Positions 47,998-56,271 of a DNA stretch of 64,000 bases are shown piece by piece; the first letter of the stretch is position 1, and every line of letters begins with the position of its first letter. Made by a program: the position numbers and the translations under genes. The DNA lies in the NCBI RefSeq assembly GCF_005938655.1, contig NZ_VCQT01000020.1, positions 1-64,000 on the forward strand, written 5' to 3'. The stretch comes from Alloalcanivorax gelatiniphagus (GTDB taxonomy: Bacteria; Pseudomonadota; Gammaproteobacteria; Pseudomonadales; Alcanivoracaceae). Under the pieces are notes generated by a model that ran no database searches, was not told the DNA's origin, and saw only the letters and a program-made list of their open reading frames with translations.

Positions 47998-48356
47998 CCA
48001 TGGGGTCGGACCACGATAACTACTTGATTTAACCCATGGGGTCGGACCACCGCAACTACTTGATTTAGCTGGATTTTAGGCTCAAAAAGGAAGCCTTTTA
48101 CGTGCTTGGCGGCGGGTTTTCCTTAGCGGCGGGCTTTCGGGCCTGAAAAGGCGGTAATAGAGGGCACGGTGTGGTCTGGTCGGCTGAGAGAAGCTCGCCC
48201 CTTAAAGGCCATCAAGTGCGCTAAAAACCGCCTTTTAAGCCTCTTTTTAGCCCCTCTGGAAGGCAGGAATCCTCATAAAAACAAGGGGTTGGGGTGGTCC
48301 GACCCCGGCCCCCCCCCGGCCCCCATATCAAGGGGTTATGGTGGTCCGACCCGTGG
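47998..48356. mobile_element. MITE-like element with duplicated terminal inverted repeats
   Basis: The left end has two direct copies, 36 bp apart, of ATGGGGTCGGACCAC followed by CTACTTGATTTA (from 47998 and 48033). The right end has two copies of CAAGGGGTT..GGTGGTCCGACCC in the opposite sense (from about 48283 and 48330). Left and right ends match over about 31 bp with few differences. The interior is an imperfect palindrome (TTAGGCTCAAAAAGGAAGCC against CTTTTAAGCCTCTTTTTAG). No transposase is encoded. The right end overlaps the 3' end of the TetR gene. Confidence 0.75.
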
Positions 48357-49059
48357 GGGTTGCTTGCATGCCGGCGGTGACGAAGGCGGTCATTTGTTGG
48401 AGGACTTCTTCGGAGTCTTCCGGGTGGCAGATGCCGGGGGCCAGTTGTTCCAGGCGGTGGGTGTCGGAGAAGGCGTACATGTAGGCGCCGATCATCAGGA
48501 TGACGCGCCAGTGGGCGTCCCGTTCGCTGATTTCCGGGAGGGCCTTGCGGAAGGCTTCCACGAACGCTTTGGTGGATTCGTTGTAGGCCTCGTCGCGGAG
48601 TTCGTAGGAGATCTCCGGCGGTTCCGTGTGCAGGCGCGCTTGCAGGCGGATAAAGGCGCGGCCGGATACGGTGGCGCGCAGCTCCAGGGTGGGGATCAGG
48701 AAGGCGCGCACGATGTCGACGACCTGCAGCGGTCCCTGTTTTTCCAGTTCATTCAGACGTTCCAGACGCTGGTCGGAGATGTGCTTGCCGCGGCGCAGAA
48801 AGACTTCCTGGAACAGGCCGTATTTGGAGCCGAAGTAGTAGTTGATCAGCGCCTGGGTGACCTCGGCGGCGTCCGCCACTTCGCGCAGGGTGGTGCCGGC
48901 GTAGCCGCGTTCCGCGAACAGCAGCTCGGAGGCGTCCAGAATGCGGTCGCGGACCTGGCCGTTGGAGCCTTCCGGGCGGCCGGGGCGGTTACGGGCCGCG
49001 GCCTTGGTTTTTTTGTTCGGGGCGACACCGCGTCGGCCCTGGACTTTGGGGCTGGGCAT
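48328..49059 (-). CDS. TetR-family regulator of the pyridine catabolic cluster
   Basis: A 243-residue TetR regulator. A basic Lys/Arg-rich N-terminal tail (residues 1–30) precedes the helix-turn-helix (YAGTTLREVADAAEVTQALI, then NYYFGSKYGLF, about residues 55–86). The C-terminal domain resembles TetR_C_6/RutR-like members. It is the last gene on the strand after nicF (97-bp gap), so it probably controls the cluster. Its last nine codons (PTGRTTITP) and stop are encoded by the terminal repeat of the MITE-like element, so the original tail was replaced. I chose the ATG at 49059. Confidence 0.87.
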   Translation of the reverse strand: MPSPKVQGRRGVAPNKKTKAAARNRPGRPEGSNGQVRDRILDASELLFAERGYAGTTLREVADAAEVTQALINYYFGSKYGLFQEVFLRRGKHISDQRLERLNELEKQGPLQVVDIVRAFLIPTLELRATVSGRAFIRLQARLHTEPPEISYELRDEAYNESTKAFVEAFRKALPEISERDAHWRVILMIGAYMYAFSDTHRLEQLAPGICHPEDSEEVLQQMTAFVTAGMQATPTGRTTITP

Positions 49060-49156
49060 GGGACTCCGGCAAGAATTAAAGAGGTGAATAAATACAGCGC
49101 CGCCGCGTATTCTAGGGCCTGTTTCCCCCATTTGCATCAGGTCGCGGCGGCGCCAC

Positions 49157-49777
49157 TCAGGTGGTTAGTTGGCGGCGCAGCGCCGCCCAGGGCATCACGT
49201 CCGCGTTCTTCTGGGCCATGTCGAACAGATTGGCCCGGTGCGGCGCCAGCGCCCGGTCGCCGACGCAGTCTTCCAGCACCACCGGCCGGAAACCATGGCT
49301 CATGGCATCCACCACGCTGGCGCGCACGCAGCCGCTGGTGGTGCAGCCGGCGACCACCAGGGTGCTGACGCCGCGATGGGTGAGCCAGGCGGCCAGGCCG
49401 GTGCCGAAGAACGCCGAGGGCACGGTCTTGCGCAGCACCCATTCGCCGTCCACCGGCGCCAGCCGCTGGACGATGGCGCTGGCCGGATCCGCTTCCTTGA
49501 GCGCCAGCAGACTTGGCACCTTGAGGGTGAACACATTGGCGTCGGCGTCATCGTCGGCGAACACGATGCGGGTGTGCACCACCGGCCAGCCCCGGCGGCG
49601 CGCCTCGGCCAATACCGGCACGGTGGCCTCGATGGCCTCGGCGATATTGCCGCCACCGAAACGTTGCGGGTCGGCGAAGCCGTTGACGAAATCCACCAGC
49701 AGCAGGGCGGGTTGGCCCTGCAGACCCAGCCGACCACCGAAGCCCTGCTGCCGGTACACCTGTTGATCGTCGCTCAT
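49157..49777 (-). CDS. nicF: Maleamate amidohydrolase (isochorismatase-like, NicF type)
   Basis: A 206-residue cysteine hydrolase. The catalytic triad is visible: Asp in LLVDFVNGF, Lys in VLRKTVPSAF and Cys in VVAGCTTSGCVRASVVDAMS. In the 2,5-dihydroxypyridine pathway NicF hydrolyses maleamate to maleate and ammonia; the RASVVDAMSHGFRPVVLEDCVGDR stretch is also shared with N-carbamoylsarcosine amidases. Function is assigned from the neighbouring nicX, nicD and nicE genes. The ATG overlaps the nicX stop (ATGA). Confidence 0.87.
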   Translation of the reverse strand: MSDDQQVYRQQGFGGRLGLQGQPALLLVDFVNGFADPQRFGGGNIAEAIEATVPVLAEARRRGWPVVHTRIVFADDDADANVFTLKVPSLLALKEADPASAIVQRLAPVDGEWVLRKTVPSAFFGTGLAAWLTHRGVSTLVVAGCTTSGCVRASVVDAMSHGFRPVVLEDCVGDRALAPHRANLFDMAQKNADVMPWAALRRQLTT

Positions 49778-50820
49778 GCGTCGGGCTCCTGGTCCAGCAC
49801 CCGGCCGTCCCGCACCACCGCCTGGCCGTCCAGGGTCACGGTGCAGCCGCGCATGGGAATGTCGATGTGGCAGGCGGCGGTGCGCTGGCCGCCGGCTTCG
49901 TTGTTGGGGCCGGTGGACCACAGGAAGTTGCCTTCGAAGGCGCGGGCGTCCTGGGCGATGGTGGCCTCCCGGTCGTACTGCGCCAGGGTCGACCAGCGGG
50001 CCCGCTTTTGCAGGCCCCAGCCCACATGGGAGAGGGCATAGGATTCCGGGTCGTCGAAGGCGTCCATATAGTCGCGCAGCAGGTCCGCTTCCAGCCCGCC
50101 CTCGATGGCGGTGACGTAGCCGTCGCGCACGGTCATGCGCACCGGGTCCCGCACATAGCTTTTCTCGGGCAGCAGAATGTCGCCCCGGTCCAGCACCACG
50201 GTGCCGTTGGCCTGGCCTTCGTTGGCCCAGGTCACCACGAAGCCGCTGGGCCAGTGGTCCCAGCGGCCGGGCTGGTCCACGAAACCGTATTCCTGGATCA
50301 CCGGGTAATCCCCCAGCGGGCAGCGCAGGTCAGTGCCGGCGGCGGAGGTGACGTGCATCTCGGCGGCCCGCTCCAGCCGCGCGGCGGCCCGGTTGACCCG
50401 CTCCCGGTCCGCTTCCGTGGGCACCAGCCGGGTGAGAATTTCCGGCGGCTCCACCGCCAGCAGAATGCGGGTGCCGGACTTGAGGATGTCGAGCTGTTCC
50501 GGCGAGAACAGCAGGGTCATCAGATCCAGCACCAGATCGCTTTCCTTGAGCGCGGCGATGGCCGCCCGGTTGCCGCTCAGCGGGGTGGTGCCCAGGTAGG
50601 CCAGCGGGTCCCGGCTGAGGGACTTGTCGCCGTTCACCGGCGGCAGTTGCAGCTGGTTGGCGCGGGCGCCCAGCTGACCCAGCGCCACCAGGGCGGTGCG
50701 CAGGGTCTGCGGGTGGCTGGTGTCGCTGGTCAAAAGGGTGACGATATCACCGGCTTTCAATTTGCTGAGGGTCAGAACCTGTTTCCAGGCCTCGATCATC
50801 TGGGTATCGCTGACCGCCAT
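49774..50820 (-). CDS. nicX: 2,5-dihydroxypyridine 5,6-dioxygenase (NicX type)
   Basis: A 348-residue extradiol-like, non-haem iron dioxygenase that opens 2,5-dihydroxypyridine to N-formylmaleamate. Likely iron ligands are the histidine in YALSHVGWGLQKRA (about residue 265) and the His/Asp pair in AACHIDIPMRGC (about residues 319–321), which correspond to the ligands known in the Pseudomonas putida enzyme. It is an M29-aminopeptidase-fold protein by origin. It lies 21 bp after nicD and is coupled to nicF. Confidence 0.92.
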   Translation of the reverse strand: MAVSDTQMIEAWKQVLTLSKLKAGDIVTLLTSDTSHPQTLRTALVALGQLGARANQLQLPPVNGDKSLSRDPLAYLGTTPLSGNRAAIAALKESDLVLDLMTLLFSPEQLDILKSGTRILLAVEPPEILTRLVPTEADRERVNRAAARLERAAEMHVTSAAGTDLRCPLGDYPVIQEYGFVDQPGRWDHWPSGFVVTWANEGQANGTVVLDRGDILLPEKSYVRDPVRMTVRDGYVTAIEGGLEADLLRDYMDAFDDPESYALSHVGWGLQKRARWSTLAQYDREATIAQDARAFEGNFLWSTGPNNEAGGQRTAACHIDIPMRGCTVTLDGQAVVRDGRVLDQEPDA

Positions 50821-50841
50821 GGCGGGGCTCCTTTATAACAG

Positions 50842-51648
50842 TCAAAGCGGGGTGCCGAGGAAATCGCCGAAGGCGCGGTAGAAGGCGTCCTCGTCGTCCC
50901 AGGGAATCATGTGGCCGGCGCTGGTCACGCGGGTCACGCGCAGTTCGGGAATCAGGGTTTCGATTTCCGCCACGTCCGCGTCGCTGATCACGTCGCCCCG
51001 GCCCGCCGCCATCAACAGCACCGGCACCTGGATATGCGGCATGTCCTGGTGAATGTCTTCCTGGTGCATATCGTCGTAGCTTTTCACCACCGCCCGCTCG
51101 TCGCAGGTGTGCAGCCATTCCGCCCGCAGGCGCAGCTGCTGGTCGCTCCAGGTGGGGCAGAATTGGCGCATGGCGTCCGCGTCCATGCCCTCCAGGGCGG
51201 CGCGGATGGAATCCACGTACCAGGGCAGGGCGGACGGGTAGGGGCGCCGGCCGGGGCCGGACACCGGCGGGTCGATCAGCGCCAGCCGGTCAAAGCCGGC
51301 GTGCGGGTGACGGCGGGCCAGGCGCACGGCGATGCGCGCGCCCATGGAATGGCCCACCACCATATAGCGCTGCAGACCCAGCGCTTCGGCGAAGGCGGCC
51401 ACGTCGTCGGCCTGGGCGTCCAGCCCGTAGTCCAGAGTGTCCGAGGCTTCGCTGAGGCCCCGGCCGCGCACGTCCAGCACATAGGTGTCGAAGTGGCGGC
51501 CGAAGCGCTCGGCCACGAAGCCCCAGGTCACCGCCGGGCTGGTGATGCCCGGCACGATCACCACCGCCGGGCCGTTACCGCCATAGCGCAGGTAGTGCTG
51601 GCGGATGCCATTGGCGCGCACATTGGCGCCGTACAGGTATTCGCTCAT
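50842..51648 (-). CDS. nicD: N-formylmaleamate deformylase (NicD type, alpha/beta hydrolase)
   Basis: A 268-residue alpha/beta hydrolase. The nucleophile serine is in VVGHSMGARIAVRLA (about residue 102), an acid in LMAAGRGDVIS and the histidine in TSAGHMIPWDD. In NicD this triad removes the formyl group from N-formylmaleamate. Assignment rests on position between nicE and nicX as well as sequence. An ATG start follows GGAGG. Confidence 0.9.
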   Translation of the reverse strand: MSEYLYGANVRANGIRQHYLRYGGNGPAVVIVPGITSPAVTWGFVAERFGRHFDTYVLDVRGRGLSEASDTLDYGLDAQADDVAAFAEALGLQRYMVVGHSMGARIAVRLARRHPHAGFDRLALIDPPVSGPGRRPYPSALPWYVDSIRAALEGMDADAMRQFCPTWSDQQLRLRAEWLHTCDERAVVKSYDDMHQEDIHQDMPHIQVPVLLMAAGRGDVISDADVAEIETLIPELRVTRVTSAGHMIPWDDEDAFYRAFGDFLGTPL

Positions 51649-51657
51649 GGGGCCTCC

Positions 51658-52425
51658 TCAGTAAGCGCCGGACAGCAGGGCGCCGGCGCCGGGAACCACC
51701 GGTTCCAGGTCCAGTGCCTTGAGCATCTGGTAAGTGGTGGCGATGGCGGCGGTGACCACCGGCTTGCCGGTGAGCGCCTCGACCTTGGCCACCGCCGCCA
51801 GGGACGGCATCTGCACACAGGCGGACAGCACGATGGCGTCGGCATCGGAGACGTCCATGCTGGCGACGATGTCCGGCAGCTTGGCGGTGTCGTGGCGGGC
51901 CACGTCCAGGTTGTTGGGGATTTCCAGGGCGCGGTATTCCAGCACCTCGGTGCCTTCGCGCTGGATGTAATCCACCACCATCTCGGTGAGCGGCTTCATG
52001 TAAGGCGCCACCACCACAACTTTCTTGGCGTTAAGCACCTTGAGCGCGTCCACCAGGGCACCGGCGCTGGTCACCACTTCGGTTTCCTGGCCGTTTTCCT
52101 TGGTGCGCTCACGCAGGCGTTTTTGCGATTCCCGGTGGTAGCCGGGGCCCATGGACATGATCGCCACCAGGCAGGCGTAGCCCATCACATCCACGGCGGC
52201 GTCGCTGAGTTCCAGGGCGCAGCGGTCGGACTCGCCGTCCATGGCGGCCAGCTCTTCCTTGCTCACGGTTTTCATGCGCATGCGGCTGGAATGGAAGGTG
52301 AAGCGCTCCGGGCGGATCAGTTGCCGGGCGTTGAGCATGGCCGGAATCTCGGTCTCCATGGTGATGTTGGAGCTCGGTACGATCTGGCCGATTCGATACA
52401 GGTTCTTGTTATTCGCGCTTTGCAT
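51658..52425 (-). CDS. nicE: Maleate cis-trans isomerase (NicE type)
   Basis: A 255-residue Asp/Glu racemase-superfamily enzyme that isomerises maleate to fumarate. The two catalytic cysteines are likely those in MGYACLVAIMSMG (about residue 82) and VLSACVQMPSLAAV (about 200). The N-terminal RIGQIVPSSNITMETEIPAM segment is diagnostic of maleate isomerases. I chose the ATG at 52425. Fumarate produced here would enter the TCA cycle. Confidence 0.93.
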   Translation of the reverse strand: MQSANNKNLYRIGQIVPSSNITMETEIPAMLNARQLIRPERFTFHSSRMRMKTVSKEELAAMDGESDRCALELSDAAVDVMGYACLVAIMSMGPGYHRESQKRLRERTKENGQETEVVTSAGALVDALKVLNAKKVVVVAPYMKPLTEMVVDYIQREGTEVLEYRALEIPNNLDVARHDTAKLPDIVASMDVSDADAIVLSACVQMPSLAAVAKVEALTGKPVVTAAIATTYQMLKALDLEPVVPGAGALLSGAY

Positions 52426-52438
52426 GGCGTCGCTCCGG

Positions 52439-53665
52439 TCAGGCGGTGGCGGTGGCGTCGAACCGCTCGCCGCAGGTGGTGGCGTCGTATTCGTAGATCC
52501 ACTCGGCACGGATACCCACGGCGTTGGGGTCCTTCTTCTGTGCTTCGCGGAACGCTTCGTCGCGCTTGCGCAGTTCTTCCGGAGTGGACAGGTGATAGCT
52601 GCGGCCGCGCTCGCGGGCTTGCAGCTGCACCTCGGCGGTGCGCGGCCGGCGCTCCTGTTCGTAGGCGCGCAGCGCGGCGGCGCTGTCGCCCTGGTAGTGG
52701 GTGAGCGCCTCGGCCAGCACATAGGCGTCCTCGATGGCCATGGCCGCGCCCTGGGACAGGAACGGCAGCATCGGGTGGGCGGCGTCGCCGAGCAGGGTGG
52801 CCCGGTCGGTGGACCAGCGCGCCATGGGGTCGTGGTCGAACAGGCCCCATTTGAAGGTCTGGCTGGGGTCGGTCATCTTGAACAGCCGGACCAGGTCCTC
52901 ATGCCAGCCTTCATAGGCGGCCAGCAGCTCCTCGGTGCTGCTCGGTTCGGTCCAGGATTCCTCCACCCAGTCGGCGGTTTCGGTGACGGCGACGATGTTC
53001 ACCGCCTTGCCGCCTTTCACGTAGTAGGTGACCACATGGGCCTTGGGGCCCATCCAGAAGGCCGCGTCCGGGCCCACGAACGGCAGCGGGTGCTGATCCA
53101 CCGGTACCAGCGCCCGCCAGCACATATGGCCGGTGAACCGGGGCTGGTCCTGGCCCCACAGGGAGGCGCGCACCGGCGAGTGGATGCCGTCGGCGCCCAC
53201 CACCAGGTCGGCCTTGAATTCAGTGCCATCGGCGAACCGGGCGAGCACCCCGTCGCTGTGCTCCTCGATGCCGGTGCAGCGGGCGTTGAAGGTGATCTTG
53301 TCCGCCGGCAGGTCGGCGCAAAGAATGCCGTGCAGATCGGCCCGGTGCACATGGTAGAACTCGGCGCCGTAAACCTGGGGAAAGGCGTCCTTGAGCGGCG
53401 TGCGGAACAGGGTCTCGCCGGTTTGCCAGTTGATGCCGCGCATGGACTCGGGCAGAAAACCGATATCGTCCAGCGACTCGGTGAGCCCCAGGGCCTTGAG
53501 CACTTTTACCGCGTTGGGGGTCATCTGCACCCCGGCGCCCACTTCGCCGAACGCCGGTGCCTGCTCGAACAGATGAAAATCGATGCCGCGCCGACTCAGG
53601 GCCCGGGCCAGGGCCACGCCGCCGATGCCGCCGCCGATGATGGCCACACGAAGTTGCTCAGACAT
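52439..53665 (-). CDS. FAD-dependent aromatic monooxygenase forming 2,5-dihydroxypyridine (NicC/HpaM-like)
   Basis: A 408-residue group A flavin monooxygenase: GxGxxG motif AIIGGGIGGVALARALSRRG, the DG motif VVGADGIHSPVRASL and the second FAD motif LLGDAAHPMLPFLSQGAAMA. Because nicE, nicD, nicX and nicF follow, its product should be 2,5-dihydroxypyridine. The body resembles salicylate-type hydroxylases more than the best-known NicC. The tail (EWIYEYDATT) does recall the end of NicC. Substrates to consider are 6-hydroxynicotinate, 5-hydroxypicolinate and a succinoyl-pyridine, all decarboxylated or cleaved during hydroxylation. Confidence 0.85.
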   Translation of the reverse strand: MSEQLRVAIIGGGIGGVALARALSRRGIDFHLFEQAPAFGEVGAGVQMTPNAVKVLKALGLTESLDDIGFLPESMRGINWQTGETLFRTPLKDAFPQVYGAEFYHVHRADLHGILCADLPADKITFNARCTGIEEHSDGVLARFADGTEFKADLVVGADGIHSPVRASLWGQDQPRFTGHMCWRALVPVDQHPLPFVGPDAAFWMGPKAHVVTYYVKGGKAVNIVAVTETADWVEESWTEPSSTEELLAAYEGWHEDLVRLFKMTDPSQTFKWGLFDHDPMARWSTDRATLLGDAAHPMLPFLSQGAAMAIEDAYVLAEALTHYQGDSAAALRAYEQERRPRTAEVQLQARERGRSYHLSTPEELRKRDEAFREAQKKDPNAVGIRAEWIYEYDATTCGERFDATATA

Positions 53666-53689
53666 GCAAAACTCCTTATTAAATATTCA

Positions 53690-53703
53690 ACTAATTAATT
53701 ATT
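53690..53703 (-). promoter_or_regulatory. Candidate operator upstream of the nicC-like gene
   Basis: On the minus strand TAATTAATTAGT lies 25–36 bp upstream of the ATG at 53665. It matches TAATCGATTAGT upstream of livK in ten of twelve positions, and its core TAATTAATTA is a perfect palindrome. It sits in an AT-rich stretch in otherwise GC-rich DNA. The TetR at 48328 is the likely binder. Confidence 0.6.
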
Positions 53704-53772
53704 GCGGGCGCGCCGTTTCCGGGGCGCCGCCGGTATTGTCGGTGTCGATGGAAAGGCGCCTGCCGGCGCCCC

Positions 53773-54501
53773 TCAGGCGCCCAGATAAGCGCTCAACACC
53801 TCCGGGTCCTCCAGCAGGGTGGCGCTGTCCGCCTCGGTGCTGATGGTGCCGGTCTCCACCACATAGGCCCGGGAGGCCACCGCCAGGGCGTTGTGCACGT
53901 TCTGCTCCACCACCAGCACGGTGACGCCGTGGCCGTTGATCTCACGGACCACCTCGAACACCTCGTCGGCCATTTTCGGCGACAGCCCCAGGCTCGGTTC
54001 GTCGAGCAGCAGCATGCGCGGCTCCGACATCAGCGCCCGGGCGATGGCCAGCATTTGCTGTTCGCCGCCGCTGAGGGTGCCGGCCATCTGCTTGTAGCGT
54101 TCGCGCAGCCGTGGGAAGCGGTGAAAGGCCATGCCCACCCGTTCTTCCACCTGTTGCCGGGAGCTGACCAGAAAGGCGCCCAGGATCAGGTTCTCGCGCA
54201 CCGTCATGGCCGGCCACACGTGCCGTTCCTCCGGGCAGTGGGCGATGCCGGCGGCCACCACCTTCTCGGCGGACCGGCCGGTGATGTCGTCGCCGTTCCA
54301 GACAATGCTGCCCCGGCTCGGTTTGAGCAGGCCGGAGATGGCCCGCAGGATGGTGCTCTTGCCGGCGCCGTTGGCGCCGATCAGCGCCACGGTTTCGCCT
54401 TCGCCCACCGCCAGATCAATGCCGTGCAGGGCGGCGATCTTGCCGTAGGCCACATGCAGGTCGCTGACCCGCAGCAGGATTTTCGGGTTGCTTGCGGTCA
54501 T
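53773..54501 (-). CDS. livF: Branched-chain-type ABC transporter ATPase LivF
   Basis: A 242-residue ATPase with Walker A GANGAGKSTILRAISG, signature LSGGEQQMLAIARALM and Walker B MLLLDEPSLGLSP, plus the PEERHVWPAMTVRENL region of LivF proteins. Last gene of the importer operon, overlapping livG by four bases and 107 bp from the nicC-like gene. Confidence 0.92.
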   Translation of the reverse strand: MTASNPKILLRVSDLHVAYGKIAALHGIDLAVGEGETVALIGANGAGKSTILRAISGLLKPSRGSIVWNGDDITGRSAEKVVAAGIAHCPEERHVWPAMTVRENLILGAFLVSSRQQVEERVGMAFHRFPRLRERYKQMAGTLSGGEQQMLAIARALMSEPRMLLLDEPSLGLSPKMADEVFEVVREINGHGVTVLVVEQNVHNALAVASRAYVVETGTISTEADSATLLEDPEVLSAYLGA

Positions 54502-55286
54502 GCCCGTGCCCTCCCCAGATAAGCTTCCACCACATCCGGATCGTTCTTCACCTGGGCCGGCGTGCCTTCCGCCAGCTTGCGGCCAAAGTCCATCACCATG
54601 ACCCGGTCGCTGACGTCCATCACCAGGCTCATGTTGTGTTCGACGATGACGATGGAGGGCACCTGTTCGCGGCGCAGCCGCTTGAGGATGCCGCCAAAGC
54701 GCATGGCCTCCTGGCTGTTGAGCCCCGCCGCCGGCTCGTCGAGCATCAGCAGGGTGGGGCGGGCGGCCAGCGCCACCGCCACTTCCAGCAGCCGCAGCTC
54801 ACCGCAGGAAAGCCGGTAGGCCGGGGTGTCCATGCGCGCCCCCAGGTCCAGCAGCTTCACCAGCCGGGCGGCGTTGTCACGGACCTCCTGTTCCGCCCGC
54901 CGTACCGGCGCGGTGGGGAAGAAGGTGGCCAGCAGGCTTTGCCGCGCGCTCAGGTAATGACCGGCCAGCACGTTTTCGAACACGGTCAGGGGTTTCAGCA
55001 CATTGGTCTTCTGGAAGCTGCGCACCAGGCCCCGGCGGGCGATCCGGTAGGGGCTCTGGCCGGTGATGTCCTGGCCCTGGAAGGTCACCCGCCCGGTGGT
55101 GGGCGTGTAGAAACCGGTGATCAGATTGAAGCAGGTGGTCTTGCCGGCGCCGTTGGGACCGATCAGGCCGAACACCTCGCCCCGGTTCACCTGGAAGTCG
55201 ATGTCCTGCACCGCCTTGATGCCGCCGAAGGTCTTGCTCAGGCCTTCCACGGTGAGCAGCGGCGCGTCGCTTTGCGTCGGGTTCAT
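54498..55286 (-). CDS. livG: Branched-chain-type ABC transporter ATPase LivG
   Basis: A 262-residue ATPase: Walker A GPNGAGKTTCFNLITGFY, a LivG-type RSFQKTNVLKPLTVFENV stretch, signature SCGELRLLEVAVALA (a variant LSYG form) and Walker B LLMLDEPAAGLNSQE. It overlaps livF and livM by four bases each. Confidence 0.92.
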   Translation of the reverse strand: MNPTQSDAPLLTVEGLSKTFGGIKAVQDIDFQVNRGEVFGLIGPNGAGKTTCFNLITGFYTPTTGRVTFQGQDITGQSPYRIARRGLVRSFQKTNVLKPLTVFENVLAGHYLSARQSLLATFFPTAPVRRAEQEVRDNAARLVKLLDLGARMDTPAYRLSCGELRLLEVAVALAARPTLLMLDEPAAGLNSQEAMRFGGILKRLRREQVPSIVIVEHNMSLVMDVSDRVMVMDFGRKLAEGTPAQVKNDPDVVEAYLGRARA

Positions 55287-56269
55287 GCCGGGCCTCCCTG
55301 CACGCCGGTGGCGCCGTTGTCGGCCTGGTCGCTGTGATTGCGCTCGCGCCGCTGGTTTAGAAAGCCCATCAGACCGTTGGGCAGGAACAGCACCACGGCC
55401 ATCACGATCAGGCCGAACAGGGACAGCCGCAGCTCCTGCAGCTCACGCAGGTACTCGGTGAGCAGGGTCACCAGCAGAGCGCCCAGCAGCGGCCCGATCA
55501 GGGTGCCCTTGCCGCCGATTAGCACCATGATGATCATGCTCACCATAAAGGCGAAGCCGAACACATTGGCGCCCACGAAGGTGATGTAGTGGGCGTAGAA
55601 GCCGCCGGCCAGGCCGGCCAGAAAGGCACCCAGCACGAAGGCGCGCATGGCGTAGACGAACGGGCGGATACCCACGGACTGGGCCACGAAACGGTTTTCG
55701 CGCACGGTCACCGCGGCGCGGCCGTTGTTGGAGTAGACGAAGCGGTAGGCCAGGTACAGCGAGACCGCGGTGAGCGCCAGGGCCAGATAGAAATAGAAGC
55801 GCTTGGCCATCAGCGGCGAGGCGTCCGCCAACAGCGCCGGCTGCGCCACCCCGGACAGACCCATGGGCCCATTGGTGAAGTCCACCCAGTTGTTGGCGAT
55901 CAACCGCAGCACCTCGGCGAAGGCCAGGGTGATGATCACGAAGTAGGGGCCGCGCAGGCGCAGGGTGATGGCGCCGATCAGCACACCGAACAGCGCCGAT
56001 ATCACGCCGGCCAGGGGAATGGTGGCCCAGGCCGGCAGCCCCAGCCGCAGGGACAGCAGCGCGGCGCTGTAGGCGCCCAGGCCGAGAAAGGCGGTGTGGC
56101 CCAGGGAAAACTCGCCCACGTAACCGACGATCAGGTTCAGGCTGGTGGCGAGCATGGCGTAGAGCAGCACCATGATGCCGATGTGCAGCAGGTACTGGTT
56201 GCCCACCAGCAACGGAAAGGCGAGGGCGATCAGGCCCAGGGCCAGCAGGGTATTGCGTTCAAATTTCAT
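55283..56269 (-). CDS. livM: Branched-chain-type ABC transporter permease LivM
   Basis: A 328-residue permease with about nine hydrophobic segments. It contains LNLIVGYVGEFSLGHTAFLG and the loop RENRFVAQSVGIRPFVYAMR that contacts the ATPase. I chose the ATG at 56269 (MKFERNTLL); the upstream frame runs into livH. It lies two bases from livH. Confidence 0.92.
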   Translation of the reverse strand: MKFERNTLLALGLIALAFPLLVGNQYLLHIGIMVLLYAMLATSLNLIVGYVGEFSLGHTAFLGLGAYSAALLSLRLGLPAWATIPLAGVISALFGVLIGAITLRLRGPYFVIITLAFAEVLRLIANNWVDFTNGPMGLSGVAQPALLADASPLMAKRFYFYLALALTAVSLYLAYRFVYSNNGRAAVTVRENRFVAQSVGIRPFVYAMRAFVLGAFLAGLAGGFYAHYITFVGANVFGFAFMVSMIIMVLIGGKGTLIGPLLGALLVTLLTEYLRELQELRLSLFGLIVMAVVLFLPNGLMGFLNQRRERNHSDQADNGATGVQGGPA

Positions 56270-56271
56270 GC

